Below are positions 1 through 9,168 of a DNA stretch of 64,000 bases, in pieces (positions within the stretch are counted from its first letter, which is position 1; each line of letters opens with the position of its first letter). The notes beneath the pieces were generated by a model. That model worked only from the letters and a program-made list of their open reading frames with translations. It was not told where the DNA came from and searched no databases. The position numbers were made by a program, and so were the translations under genes. Source of the stretch: [Bacillus] selenitireducens MLS10 (GTDB taxonomy: Bacteria > Bacillota > Bacilli > Bacillales > Salisediminibacteriaceae). The stretch is from assembly GCF_000093085.1 (NCBI RefSeq), contig NC_014219.1, positions 2,286,384-2,350,383 of the forward strand. The letters run 5' to 3'.

Positions 1-25
1 TCAAATTTTTGAAACCCCTTACAAC

Positions 26-196
26 CTAAAGTATACAACACTTCTGCACCATTGCAGAAGCAGAAGCATCCATTATGACGGTGTAGATGACAAAAATCAA
101 TGCTGCCGTGATGGCGATACGGATCAGAGTTCCGACAATTCTGAAAAGAAATACTGCCAAAAGTATAACCAAAACGAGTATTAACAGTTCATTCAT
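26..196 (-). CDS. small single-span membrane protein, unknown function
   Basis: A 56-residue reading frame starts with ATG at 196 and is preceded by a good ribosome binding site (GGGAGTG, seven bases upstream). Residues 4-40 are almost entirely hydrophobic, broken only by two arginines near residues 19 and 26, so it probably forms one or two short membrane segments. The C-terminus contains a Cys-Cys pair (residues 53-54). I do not recognise a family. It is divergent from acsA, with about 180 bases between the two starts. The ribosome binding site and the hydrophobic run are seen directly; that it is expressed is inference. Confidence 0.5.
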   Translation of the reverse strand: MNELLILVLVILLAVFLFRIVGTLIRIAITAALIFVIYTVIMDASASAMVQKCCIL

Positions 197-269
197 TCAA
201 TATCACTCCCACTTAAGGGTACCATTTCACGAAAAAAAATCAATTCCATCTTAATCAATCAAGAAAGTC

Positions 270-361
270 TTGAATAATATTTCACAAGAATTTTATATTT
301 GAATTTTCCGACAAATAAAGATATGATAAGACACAACCACATTTGTGACAATATTGTGAAC
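270..361 (+). promoter_or_regulatory. acsA promoter region with tandem TTGTGA repeats
   Basis: A good sigma-A type promoter is visible: TTGAAT at 299-304 and TATGAT at 322-327 with a 17-base spacer. A second, weaker one is TTGAAT at 270-275 and TATATT at 294-299 with an 18-base spacer. Just downstream of the expected transcription start lie two TTGTGA direct repeats (343-348 and 354-359) with an 11-base period. They resemble the ResD half-site TTTGTGAAT of B. subtilis, but their position downstream of the start would suit repression better than activation. Confidence 0.5.
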
Positions 362-376
362 TTTGGAGGGGTACTT

Positions 377-2089
377 ATGGAAAAACTAATGCCTGAATCA
401 GGACATACTCAACTTCAAGATTATGACAAAACCAGAGAAGAGTTTTCATGGACTGAAACAGAAAAGGAATTCTCCTGGTATAAGACCGGGAAAGTCAATG
501 CTGCATATGAGTGCATTGACCGACATGTTGCAAATGGAAATGGTGCAAAGACTGCCCTGTTGTACTCCGATCAATCAAGAGATGAGGTATATTCATTCGA
601 AGATCTTATGAAAACAACGAACCAGGCTGCACACATGTTTAAACGCCTCGGTATCGAAAAAGGAGACCGGGTATTCATTTTCATGCCGAGATCTCCGGAA
701 CTCTATACAGCCCTTCTCGGTGCCATTAAAGCCGGGGCGGTAACAGGACCATTGTTTGAAGCTTTCATGAAAGAAGCCGTCAGGGCAAGGCTTGAAGACA
801 GCGAGGCTGTGTCGATTGTCACAACTCCTGAACTGCTTCAGCGGATCCCGGTTGATGAACTTCCACATTTGAAAACCATTATTATTTATGGTGAGCACGA
901 CATATCCGATGAACGGTTTTATTCCTTTTCTGACGAAATGAAAGCGTCTTCAGATGACGATGGAGCTATTGAGTGGATGGACCGGGAAGACGGGATGATT
1001 CTTCACTACACATCCGGTTCAACAGGAAAACCAAAAGGCGTTTATCATGTCCATAATGCGATGATTCAGCACTATCAAACTGCTAAGTGGGTTCTTGATT
1101 TAAAAGCAGATGATATATACTGGTGCACCGCTGATCCAGGTTGGGTCACCGGTACGAGTTACGGTATATTCGGTCCATGGTTAAACGGTATCACAAATGT
1201 TGTAAGAGGCGGGCGATTCTCACCGGGGGATTGGTATGGCACCATCGAAAAATACAGCGTTACAGTCTGGTATTCAGCGCCAACTGCTTTCAGAATGCTG
1301 ATGTCCGCACCGAGAGATATCCTTGAAAAGGCTGATTTGGGGTCATTAAGACACGTATTAAGTGTTGGGGAGCCGCTTAATCCTGAGGTTGTGAGATGGG
1401 GTATGGAGGCCTACGGCAAACGAATCCATGATACATGGTGGATGACTGAAACAGGCGGTATGCTTATCTGCAATTACCCATCCGAACCAATAAAACCCGG
1501 ATCCATGGGAAAACCGTTTCCCGGTATTACGGCAGCTATTCTCGATAATCAGGGGAAGGAAGTTCCGCCCGGGGAAATGGGGCACTTGGCCATCAAAGCA
1601 GGCTGGCCATCACAAATGAGAAAAATATGGAAAAATGAAGCGAAGTTTAAGGATTACTTTTATTTTGACGGCTGGTATGTATCAGGTGATACTGCTTATA
1701 TGGATGAAGAAGGCTACTTTTGGTTTCAAGGCCGTAACGATGATGTGATTAATACATCCGGAGAACGAGTGGGGCCATTTGAAATTGAGAGTAAGCTTGT
1801 GGAACACCCCGCCGTTGCAGAAGCAGGCGTCATTGGCAAACCCGATGAACTGAGAGGTCAAATTATTAAAGCATTTATCTCTTTGAGGTCCGGATATACG
1901 TTTTCTGATGAATTAAAAGAAGATATTCAGGCCTTTATCAAATCTGAACTTTCCGCACATGCGGTGCCAAGAGAAATCGAATATAAAGAAAAGTTACCGA
2001 AAACCAGAAGCGGAAAGATCATGAGACGGGTACTCAAAGCATGGGAACTCGATGAACCTGCAGGAGACCTGTCTACAATGGATGATTAA
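377..2089 (+). CDS. acsA: acetyl-CoA synthetase (AMP-forming)
   Basis: Cytoplasmic enzyme that activates acetate to acetyl-CoA through an acetyl-adenylate. The ATG at 377 (570 aa, close to the 572 aa of B. subtilis AcsA) is chosen because TTTGGAGGGG sits just before it; an in-frame upstream extension to 299 has no ribosome binding site. The adenylate-forming signature YTSGSTGKPKG is near residues 210-221. The C-terminal PKTRSGKIMRR motif near residue 547 carries the lysine that is acetylated to switch the enzyme off in this family. In B. subtilis the divergent acuABC genes control that acetylation; they are not adjacent here, where a small membrane protein lies upstream instead. A hairpin terminator follows the gene. 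Confidence 0.95.
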   Translation: MEKLMPESGHTQLQDYDKTREEFSWTETEKEFSWYKTGKVNAAYECIDRHVANGNGAKTALLYSDQSRDEVYSFEDLMKTTNQAAHMFKRLGIEKGDRVFIFMPRSPELYTALLGAIKAGAVTGPLFEAFMKEAVRARLEDSEAVSIVTTPELLQRIPVDELPHLKTIIIYGEHDISDERFYSFSDEMKASSDDDGAIEWMDREDGMILHYTSGSTGKPKGVYHVHNAMIQHYQTAKWVLDLKADDIYWCTADPGWVTGTSYGIFGPWLNGITNVVRGGRFSPGDWYGTIEKYSVTVWYSAPTAFRMLMSAPRDILEKADLGSLRHVLSVGEPLNPEVVRWGMEAYGKRIHDTWWMTETGGMLICNYPSEPIKPGSMGKPFPGITAAILDNQGKEVPPGEMGHLAIKAGWPSQMRKIWKNEAKFKDYFYFDGWYVSGDTAYMDEEGYFWFQGRNDDVINTSGERVGPFEIESKLVEHPAVAEAGVIGKPDELRGQIIKAFISLRSGYTFSDELKEDIQAFIKSELSAHAVPREIEYKEKLPKTRSGKIMRRVLKAWELDEPAGDLSTMDD

Positions 2090-2101
2090 TTGTAATAAGC
2101 G

Positions 2102-2132
2102 AACAGCCAGTGCTCATGCGAGACTGGCTGTT
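2102..2132. terminator. bidirectional hairpin terminator between acsA and aldehyde dehydrogenase
   Basis: A perfect 10-base-pair inverted repeat, AACAGCCAGT (2102-2111) and ACTGGCTGTT (2123-2132), is followed by a T-rich stretch. It lies between two convergent genes. Confidence 0.75.
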
Positions 2133-2162
2133 TCTGTTTGGCTTAATATCAGTCATCATTTG

Positions 2163-3590
2163 TTAAGGAAGGGATTGAAATGTAATCAATTTGCGAGCGG
2201 TCATTTCTTCGATTGCATATTTGACACCTTCCCTGCCAGTCCCGCTGTTTTTCACGCCTCCGTATGGCATATGATCTGCTCTGTACGTGGGTATTTCATT
2301 GATATGGACGCCTCCAGCCTCGATGGCTTCTGCAGCGTAAAAAGCATCATCCATTCTGTTTGTAAATACACCTGCCTGCAATTCATAACGAGACTGATTG
2401 ACCATTTGTACAGCCTCTTCCCAAGTTTCAAAGGGTTCAACCGTCACAATTGGACCAAACACTTCCTCAGCATTTACTGACATATCCGGTGTAGTTTGAG
2501 TCAGAATTACCGGTTGTATGATATTTCCTTCGCGTTTTGGCTGAGTAATCGCCTCCGCGCCTTTCTCAACTGCCTCTTGCACCCAAGTTTCAATCCTGTC
2601 AGCTTCTTTTGCAGAAATGATACTCGAAACGGTTACTGCCTCATCCAAAGGAGAACCTTTAACCTGTTCCTCTGCCTCTTGCTTTAACGCTTTTAATAAT
2701 GACCTGTAATTCTTTTTTTGAACAAAAATCCGTTGAACAGAGATACATACCTGTCCCTGGTAGCCGAAGGCTCCTTTCACAAGTTTTGAAGAAATCTGTT
2801 TCACATCCACATCATCACCTATAATGACGGCAGAGTTCGAACCCAACTCAAGAATGAGTTTCTTCTCGTAAGCCTCCATTTGTAATTGTTTCCCGACTTG
2901 TTCACTCCCGGTAAACGTAATGATTTTGACTCTTGGATCTCTGACCAGCTGCATCCCTGTTGTGTGTCCTTTACCTGTTATAACGTTTAATACACCATCT
3001 GGAAGTCCTGCTTTATGAAAAAGATCCGCAATAAAAAATGCGCTCAAAGGTGTTTGTGAGGCAGGCTTCAGGATAACAGTATTTCCTGCTGCAATCGCGG
3101 GCCCTATTTTATGAGCGACGAGGTTAAAGGGGAAGTTAAATGGTGTAATCGCACCAACAACGCCGTATGGTTTACGCTTCACATACGCCGTTTTTCTTTC
3201 CCCTCCGGGAACGGCATCCATATTCAACTGTTCGGATGGAAGTCTCCTCGCTTCTTCAGCGGATAATGTGTACGTCATAATTGCCCTTGAAACTTCCTCT
3301 CTTGCCGCTGATAATGGTTTGCCTGCTTCAATGGCAATAAGACGTGCAGCAGGTTCTCTTTGCTCTTTGAGTAAAGTAGCCACATTGGACAAAATATCGC
3401 TCTTTACATACGCAGGTAAAGCCGCATATGAAGAGAATGCTTCCTCAGCAGCAGAAATCGCCAGGTGCGTTTCTTCACTTCCTGCAACAGGTATACAGCC
3501 AATTTCATCTTGTTCAAAAGGACTGTATAAGACCTCACAGGTATCTGCATCCTGCCATTTTCCATTAATAAATAATTTATACGTTTCCAT
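2163..3590 (-). CDS. NAD(P)-dependent aldehyde dehydrogenase, lactaldehyde/GAPN-like subgroup
   Basis: Oxidises an aldehyde to the acid with NAD(P). The 475 aa frame shows the whole aldehyde dehydrogenase fold: PFNFPFN in the cofactor domain, the FTGSEQVG turn, the general-base glutamate in LELGSNS (about residue 249) and the nucleophilic cysteine in GQVCISVQR (about residue 282). The ELGSN variant in place of the commoner ELGGK is typical of lactaldehyde, phosphonoacetaldehyde and non-phosphorylating glyceraldehyde-3-phosphate type enzymes. The substrate cannot be read from sequence. The neighbouring maltose genes and the distant mgsA (methylglyoxal to lactaldehyde route) make a sugar-derived aldehyde plausible, but that is inference. 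It converges on acsA. Confidence 0.85.
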   Translation of the reverse strand: METYKLFINGKWQDADTCEVLYSPFEQDEIGCIPVAGSEETHLAISAAEEAFSSYAALPAYVKSDILSNVATLLKEQREPAARLIAIEAGKPLSAAREEVSRAIMTYTLSAEEARRLPSEQLNMDAVPGGERKTAYVKRKPYGVVGAITPFNFPFNLVAHKIGPAIAAGNTVILKPASQTPLSAFFIADLFHKAGLPDGVLNVITGKGHTTGMQLVRDPRVKIITFTGSEQVGKQLQMEAYEKKLILELGSNSAVIIGDDVDVKQISSKLVKGAFGYQGQVCISVQRIFVQKKNYRSLLKALKQEAEEQVKGSPLDEAVTVSSIISAKEADRIETWVQEAVEKGAEAITQPKREGNIIQPVILTQTTPDMSVNAEEVFGPIVTVEPFETWEEAVQMVNQSRYELQAGVFTNRMDDAFYAAEAIEAGGVHINEIPTYRADHMPYGGVKNSGTGREGVKYAIEEMTARKLITFQSLP

Positions 3591-3651
3591 TATACATCCT
3601 CCTTAACGTTGAAGCTTCTATGAGATACATCTTCCCTTGTCATTCCATCAT

Positions 3652-3691
3652 CAATCAAAAAAATCGGAAACTCCGTTAAGGAATTTCCGAT
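3652..3691 (-). terminator. terminator downstream of mapA
   Basis: ATCGGAAA (3663-3670) pairs with TTTCCGAT (3684-3691), with further CTCC/GGAA pairing inside. On the minus strand the hairpin is followed by a run of seven T, so it ends the mapA transcript. Confidence 0.75.
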
Positions 3692-3705
3692 CTTGAGTCT
3701 TACAA

Positions 3706-6006
3706 TTAATGATTAATGGATAGTTCTCCCTTTCCATCAAGGCTGTATGTTTCACCGTGAATGACAAGATCAGCTTTCACATCTGTCTCATTATTTACAA
3801 CTACCTGATCCTGTGTCACCTTAATCAACAAACGGGTACCTCTGAACACCACTTTGAATGAAAATGAGGACCATTGTCCAGGAATAAATGGATTCAATAT
3901 CAGCTGATCATTTTTTACCTTCATTCCACCGAAGCCTTCAACCACAGACATCCATGTTCCTGCCATACTTGTTATGTGGCAGCCGTCTTCTGTGTCGTTA
4001 TTGTAATTATCCAAATCAAGACGGGCAGTTCTCAAATACATTTCGTATGCTTTCTCTTTATAGCCAAGTTCACATGCCAGAATCGAATGTACACAAGGAG
4101 ACAGTGAACTTTCATGAACTGTCATCGGCTCATAATAATCAAAATTCCGCTTCTTTGTTTCAATATCGAACTCGTGGTTCAGGAAATACATCCCTTGTAA
4201 AACATCTGCCTGTTTTATAAAGCAGGATCTTAAAATCCTGTCCCATGACCAGTTCTGATTTAAAGGAAGGTGTTTCTCATCAAGGTCGGAAACAGGCATA
4301 ATCTCTTTATCTTCAAAGTTGTCCGCCTGAAGGAAAATACCATTTTCCTTATCTTCCGGATAGTACATTTTGTCAATGATCGTTAACCATTTTTCTGTTT
4401 CATGATCTTTCAGGTCGAGTTTTGTGATCCATTTTTTATAAAGTTCCGGATCTGAATCTTTCAAATAGTCCAGCGCAAACAATGTGTATTCAAGTGTCCA
4501 GCTGGCAATTCGATTTGTGTACCAGTTGTTGTTGACATTGTTTTCGTACTCATTCGGTCCGGTCACGCCATGCATCATATAGACATCTTTCTTTGGTACA
4601 TAATGGACGCGTTCTTCCCAAAAGCGGGAAATCTCAACAAGTACTTCGATACCGAGTTCGCCGATGTAGGATTTATCACCAGTGTAATTGACATAGTTAT
4701 AAATCGCATATGCAATGGCACCATTTCGGTGAATTTCCTCAAATGTGATTTCCCATTCATTATGGGACTCCTCCCCATTCATCGTCACCATTGGGTAGAG
4801 CGCACCCTTTGTGAAGCCAAGCTTCCCTGCATTTTCCTTCGCCTTTTCAAGATGATTGTGGCGATAAACAAGCAGATTTTTCGGAATACGCTGATCTGCA
4901 GTCGCCAGATAGAAAGGCAGGCAATACGCCTCTGTATCCCAATAGGTACTTCCGCCATATTTCTCGCCAGTGAATCCTTTAGGTCCGATGTTTAAACGAG
5001 CATCTTCCCCGGTATAGGTTTGATTCATCTGAAAAATATTAAAACGGATTCCCTGTTGAGCAGCGACATCTCCTTCAATAACAATATCGCTGTCTTCCCA
5101 TTTTTTGTTCCATTCATCAGCTTGTTCTTTTTTTAATGTATCAAAACCTTTTTCAATTGCCTGATTCAGTTTTTCTTTCGCAACATCAAGAAGTTTCTGA
5201 TCCTCATGATCCCGGTTAGTCACATTTGCCGCAAACTTATAAATGGTTGTGGCTTCATTCTTTTTAAGTGGGGCCGTAAATGTCACTTCAGCGTATTTTT
5301 CAGCTGTTTTGCATTCTGCAGGGGAAATCTCTTCTCCGGCATGAACGACTTTTGTCTCTTTTAAAGATGCATAAACAAAATCCAGTTTCTTTGTTTTGAC
5401 TGTCACATGAGCCCTTGACCCTTCCGCTGATTCTGATACTTTGGACCAGAATTTTTCATCATAGTTGGCATCTTTATTCATGATGTCCCCATCAAGATAT
5501 GAGCGCAATGTAAGTTCCCCATCAAACGTAAGCGGGGTAATCTTGTACTCAATAGCGCCGATTTCTTTCATGGCAACGCTGACAAATCGAGTAGCCTCTA
5601 CTTTGATGTCTTTGCCGTCAGCAATTGTTGCACGGAAGCTGCGCTTCAGATATCCTTCTTTCATATTCAGTTCCCTGACAAAATCATTAACCTCGGCCCG
5701 ATTCAAATCAAGTTCCGTACCATCAACAGAAATATCTAACCCAATCCAGTTTGTCGCATTTAAAACCTTGGCAAAATATTCAGGATAGCCATTTTTCCAC
5801 CAGCCAACTCTCGTTTTGTCAGGGTAATAAACACCAGCCATATAACTGCCCTGTAAAGTACTTCCTGTGTAGGTCTCTTCAAAATTCGCGCGTTGCCCCA
5901 TATGTCCGTTTCCCAGACTGAAAACACTCTCGGATATTTCGTGTTTGTCTTTGTCAAATCCTTCTTCAATGATGGACCATGGATCTTCTTTTAAATAAGG
6001 TTTCAT
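3706..6006 (-). CDS. mapA: maltose phosphorylase (glycoside hydrolase family 65)
   Basis: Cytoplasmic phosphorolysis of maltose to beta-glucose 1-phosphate and glucose, saving one ATP. The start at 6006 (766 aa) has AGGAGGGGAAATT before it; an upstream in-frame ATG at 6057 has no site and would read through an operator. The stretch NEWEITFEEIHRNG carries the general-acid glutamate of the family, and HESSLSPCVHS contributes the phosphate-binding loop. Both match maltose phosphorylases better than kojibiose or trehalose phosphorylases, although GH65 specificity is hard to fix by eye. The N-terminal beta-sandwich, (alpha/alpha)6 barrel and small C-terminal domain are all accounted for by the length. 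It lies 68 bases after pgmB, which uses its product. No maltose transporter is next to it. Confidence 0.9.
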   Translation of the reverse strand: MKPYLKEDPWSIIEEGFDKDKHEISESVFSLGNGHMGQRANFEETYTGSTLQGSYMAGVYYPDKTRVGWWKNGYPEYFAKVLNATNWIGLDISVDGTELDLNRAEVNDFVRELNMKEGYLKRSFRATIADGKDIKVEATRFVSVAMKEIGAIEYKITPLTFDGELTLRSYLDGDIMNKDANYDEKFWSKVSESAEGSRAHVTVKTKKLDFVYASLKETKVVHAGEEISPAECKTAEKYAEVTFTAPLKKNEATTIYKFAANVTNRDHEDQKLLDVAKEKLNQAIEKGFDTLKKEQADEWNKKWEDSDIVIEGDVAAQQGIRFNIFQMNQTYTGEDARLNIGPKGFTGEKYGGSTYWDTEAYCLPFYLATADQRIPKNLLVYRHNHLEKAKENAGKLGFTKGALYPMVTMNGEESHNEWEITFEEIHRNGAIAYAIYNYVNYTGDKSYIGELGIEVLVEISRFWEERVHYVPKKDVYMMHGVTGPNEYENNVNNNWYTNRIASWTLEYTLFALDYLKDSDPELYKKWITKLDLKDHETEKWLTIIDKMYYPEDKENGIFLQADNFEDKEIMPVSDLDEKHLPLNQNWSWDRILRSCFIKQADVLQGMYFLNHEFDIETKKRNFDYYEPMTVHESSLSPCVHSILACELGYKEKAYEMYLRTARLDLDNYNNDTEDGCHITSMAGTWMSVVEGFGGMKVKNDQLILNPFIPGQWSSFSFKVVFRGTRLLIKVTQDQVVVNNETDVKADLVIHGETYSLDGKGELSINH

Positions 6007-6042
6007 AATTTCCCCTCCTGGTAAAGTGTAAATGCAAGTCGA

Positions 6043-6056
6043 TGCAATCGTTTGCA
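6043..6056. promoter_or_regulatory. LacI-family-type operator before mapA
   Basis: TGCAATCGTTTGCA is an imperfect palindrome with a central CG, the hallmark of LacI/GalR-family operators. It lies in the pgmB-mapA gap, 37 bases upstream of the mapA start codon. The core GCAANCGTTTGC recurs twice upstream of the GGDEF gene at 23651 and 23672. Confidence 0.55.
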
Positions 6057-6074
6057 CTCTTCTTTAAAAAAATT

Positions 6075-6725
6075 TTATTTTTTTGTTATACGTTCTACCG
6101 ACATCTCTGTCATATGTGTAATGTAATCATCCGCACCCTTTAACACTTCAGGGTTCCCAACACCGACGACATACATTCCGGCTGCTTTCCCCGCTTCAAT
6201 ACCAGACTGTGCATCTTCAAATACGACACAATCTTCAGGATTCACTTGGAGAGCCTCTGCTCCTTGTAAAAACACCTCAGGGTCCGGTTTCGCTTTTGAG
6301 ATTGAATTTCCATCAATGATGGCGTCAAAGTCATGATAGAGATTGATCTGTTTTAAGATAGTTGGTGCATTTTTACTTGCTGAACCAAGTGCAAACGGAA
6401 TGTTTTCCTGCTTTAATTCCTGAAGAAATTCTTTTACTCCTGGCAGGATTTCTGAATCATCCATTGTTGAGATCGCTTTAACATACTGTTCGTTCTTTTG
6501 AGCTGCCAATTGCTCTTTCTCTTGATCATTTTTTTCCACGTTGCCGATTTCAAGAAGAATATTCAGTGATTCAACTCGGCTGACACCCTTTAAACGTTCG
6601 TTATCCGCTTCAGTAAAATCAAAGCCCATTTCATTTGCCAATGCCTTCCAGGCTTTGTAATGATGTGTGGCCGTATCGACGATCACACCATCGAGGTCAA
6701 ATAGTACTGCTTTCGGTTTCGCCAT
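6075..6725 (-). CDS. pgmB: beta-phosphoglucomutase
   Basis: HAD-superfamily mutase converting the beta-glucose 1-phosphate released by maltose phosphorylase into glucose 6-phosphate. At 216 aa it has the usual length. The phosphorylated aspartate lies in LFDLDGVIVDTA (about residues 8-19), the phosphate-binding serine and lysine in GSASKN, and the metal-binding acid pair in VVFEDAQSG. The cap domain contains the KGVSRVES loop characteristic of beta-PGM. It is the first gene of a pgmB-mapA operon. The inverse order from many lactobacilli is not functionally important. Confidence 0.92.
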   Translation of the reverse strand: MAKPKAVLFDLDGVIVDTATHHYKAWKALANEMGFDFTEADNERLKGVSRVESLNILLEIGNVEKNDQEKEQLAAQKNEQYVKAISTMDDSEILPGVKEFLQELKQENIPFALGSASKNAPTILKQINLYHDFDAIIDGNSISKAKPDPEVFLQGAEALQVNPEDCVVFEDAQSGIEAGKAAGMYVVGVGNPEVLKGADDYITHMTEMSVERITKK

Positions 6726-6829
6726 TCATTACCCTCCTCTTTTCATTATCCAACTCTAATTTTAGCTTAAGGTGCAACAAAAAGAAAGCGGTTTTCTTAA
6801 TTTATATAAGGTTTGTCATAGTGACGAAT

Positions 6830-7366
6830 TTAAAAAGAATAATATGGGGATATCATCAAATAAACGAGCACTCCGGTGAAACTGACATACAGCCAGAGGG
6901 GCATTGTCCATCTGACCCACTTTTTATGGACTGATGCTATTCGCTTATACCCTGTAAAGAAACTCATCAATGCAAGGGGAACAATTACCGCAGCAAGTAC
7001 GATATGCGTGATCAGTACAAAATAATACACAGCCGCCATAAACCCACTTCCTCCATAAGACGTTGATTCCGCCATAAAGTGAAAGATTACATAGGACACA
7101 AGAAAAAAAGAAGTTGTTGTAAATGCTGCATAAATGAAACGCTGATGCAATTGTACATGACCATTCAATATGCTAAACAAAGCGCCCAGTAAAAATACAA
7201 ACGTAAAGCTGTTGAAAATGGCATTCATCATAGGCAAATATGTAATCCAATTCGGAAGCTCCCCTTGATATCCTGGCATACCCGATAAAAGAATGATGAC
7301 TGCGTTTAATACAATTGAAAGAATGATTACCGTTCTCACATGATGATTGACGATTGATTGCCACAT
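6830..7366 (-). CDS. ctaM: DUF420 family membrane protein (CtaM/YozB-like)
   Basis: A 178 aa protein with about five hydrophobic segments and conserved histidines in the membrane (NGHVQLHQRFIY and VSYVIFHFM). This matches the DUF420 family (YozB of B. subtilis, CtaM of Staphylococcus aureus), which is needed for maturation of haem-copper terminal oxidases. The start ATG follows GGAGTCAACTT. It usually sits near cta genes. Here it stands alone between pgmB and a transporter, so its role in oxidase assembly rests on family resemblance only. Confidence 0.8.
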   Translation of the reverse strand: MWQSIVNHHVRTVIILSIVLNAVIILLSGMPGYQGELPNWITYLPMMNAIFNSFTFVFLLGALFSILNGHVQLHQRFIYAAFTTTSFFLVSYVIFHFMAESTSYGGSGFMAAVYYFVLITHIVLAAVIVPLALMSFFTGYKRIASVHKKWVRWTMPLWLYVSFTGVLVYLMISPYYSF

Positions 7367-7480
7367 AAGTTGACTCCATTCCAGCTGATAGCTAAATAAT
7401 AAAGTTGACGCCTATTATTATACACATTGGCGCTCTTTATTCATAATGAAACCTGATTCGTCAAAAGAATCATTACAAAA

Positions 7481-7510
7481 GCCGGAAACCCCAGGAATGA
7501 GGTTTCCGGC
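7481..7510 (-). terminator. terminator downstream of the OFA-family transporter
   Basis: GCCGGAAACC (7481-7490) and GGTTTCCGGC (7501-7510) form a perfect 10-base-pair stem with a 10-base loop; TTTT follows on the minus strand. Confidence 0.75.
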
Positions 7511-7541
7511 ATCTCATGATAATCCGGGTTCCAATTTTACT

Positions 7542-8795
7542 TTAAGCTGCTTTTTTTTCCAATTTCTCAGCCTTTACCTTATTGATATTTCGGATCATCA
7601 ATACAGATGTCACCAGTGCAACAAATAAGAGGCCTGCAAATATATAAAATGTTGCATCATAGGTTCCTGTCGTTTCTCGTACATAGCTGACCGCCATGGG
7701 TCCTACAACACCAGCCATTGACCATGAAGTTAACAACAGCCCATGAATAGCGCCGAGTTCTTTCGTTCCAAACAAATCTCCGATAAATGCCGGGAGTGAA
7801 GCGAAACCTCCGCCGTACATAGAAATGACCAGGAAAATCAGAATTTGAAAAACGATGACATTCGTGATTGACGGCAGGATTAAAAATGCGGCAAATTGAA
7901 CGGCGAAGAAGATAACAAAAATCCGTTGTCTTCCAATATAATCTGAGGCTGAAGCCCAAATTATACGGCCTCCCCCATTAAACAGCCCCATTACACCAAC
8001 CATGGTTCCTGCTGCAATGATGGACATTCCCACTTTTTCCTGTGCCATTGGTGATGCTACCGAGATAATCATAATACCGACAGTGATGTTTACAAACATC
8101 ATAATCCATAGCATCCAAAAACGCGGAGTTTTTCGCGCTTCTTTTGCCGTTAGTTGAGCCAGATCTTCTTTCACTTCTTTTTTCGATCCGCTATTCCCCT
8201 GCATGGATGCAGGCTTCCACCCTTCCGGCGGTCTTTCAATATACAGAGCTCCTGAAATCATAAGTGCAAAGAACGTAACACCGAGTGCAAAGAATGTATT
8301 CGCAATCCCTATGATGTTAATTAATGAGGCAGCTACAGGGCCCGCGATTAATGCTCCCGCACCAAAACCGAATACAGCCATTCCTGTTGCAAGTCCTCTT
8401 CTGTCAGGAAACCATTTAACCAAGGTTGAAACCGGTGAAATATAACCGAGCCCGAGTCCCATACCTCCAATCGCTCCATAGCCTAATAAAAACAGAGGTA
8501 ATGATTCAAGCATGATTGACAGACCGGAAATCAAAAGTCCTGATGAAAATAAAATTGCAGCAAGTGTTGCCGCAGCCCGTGGCCCTCTTTTTTCTACAAA
8601 AGGACCGAAGAAAGCCGCCGAAATTCCCAAAAAGAAAATCGCTATGGTAAATGCCAGCGATACCTGGGAGGTCTGCCATCCTAACTGATTTGAAATTGGT
8701 AATTGAAATACACTGTAGGCATAAGCCGAACCGATGGATAAGTGAATTGCAACCGCAGACAGCGCGATCAACCACCGATTTTTTGTTGTTTCCAT
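7542..8795 (-). CDS. OFA-family MFS transporter (oxalate/formate antiporter type)
   Basis: A 417 aa major facilitator with 12 predicted membrane segments. The start METTKNRW at 8795 is preceded by GAGGTGG; the longer frame to 8849 is not supported. The N-terminal GSAYAYSVFQLP and the loop FPDRRGLATG match the oxalate:formate antiporter family (OxlT, YhjX), which transports small monocarboxylates and dicarboxylates such as oxalate, formate, lactate or pyruvate. The two halves are joined by a cytoplasmic linker rich in lysine and glutamate (near residues 200-225). The formate dehydrogenase gene is only 3 kb away, so formate is a candidate substrate, but that is guesswork. A TTTGTGAAT motif lies 83 bases upstream. 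Confidence 0.85.
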   Translation of the reverse strand: METTKNRWLIALSAVAIHLSIGSAYAYSVFQLPISNQLGWQTSQVSLAFTIAIFFLGISAAFFGPFVEKRGPRAAATLAAILFSSGLLISGLSIMLESLPLFLLGYGAIGGMGLGLGYISPVSTLVKWFPDRRGLATGMAVFGFGAGALIAGPVAASLINIIGIANTFFALGVTFFALMISGALYIERPPEGWKPASMQGNSGSKKEVKEDLAQLTAKEARKTPRFWMLWIMMFVNITVGIMIISVASPMAQEKVGMSIIAAGTMVGVMGLFNGGGRIIWASASDYIGRQRIFVIFFAVQFAAFLILPSITNVIVFQILIFLVISMYGGGFASLPAFIGDLFGTKELGAIHGLLLTSWSMAGVVGPMAVSYVRETTGTYDATFYIFAGLLFVALVTSVLMIRNINKVKAEKLEKKAA

Positions 8796-8877
8796 GATTA
8801 TTCCACCTCTCATCATACATCTTTCTATATGCCTACTGTACATGATCAAATGTACAAACGGGCACGAAAGCTCAACA

Positions 8878-8886
8878 ATTCACAAA
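8878..8886 (-). promoter_or_regulatory. ResD-like motif upstream of the OFA transporter
   Basis: On the minus strand the sequence is TTTGTGAAT, an exact match to the ResD half-site consensus as I remember it from B. subtilis. A single 9-mer carries little weight on its own. Confidence 0.3.
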
Positions 8887-8924
8887 ACTTACGAAACTTT
8901 ATTACAATATTATGAACAGTCTTG

Positions 8925-9095
8925 TTAAAGCTTTGACGGCTTCGTTTCATTTACTTTTTGGTTTCTTAAATTCTGTTCAAATTTATCTGCCAGCTGCTTC
9001 ACATCTTTTCTGTTTTGTCTGAGTGCAAATTTCTTCATCTGCTCTCTCTTCAACAGCTTCAGCAACAGCTTTTTTTCTTTTTCAGTTAAAACCAT
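8925..9095 (-). CDS. small basic protein, unknown function
   Basis: A 56-residue, highly charged protein starting MVLTEKEKK at 9095, with AAAGGTG before the ATG. It is rich in lysine and leucine (LLLKLLKREQMKKFALRQ) and predicted to be almost all helix, possibly a short coiled coil or nucleic-acid binder. Small proteins of this style are common in Bacillaceae, but I cannot name one. It lies between two MFS genes, all on the minus strand. Confidence 0.55.
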   Translation of the reverse strand: MVLTEKEKKLLLKLLKREQMKKFALRQNRKDVKQLADKFEQNLRNQKVNETKPSKL

Positions 9096-9168
9096 ATTGA
9101 TCACACCTTTACAGATTATCATAATTTAGAACTGCAACAATGTTATCGTCGTTCTTTGCAGATTCGGT

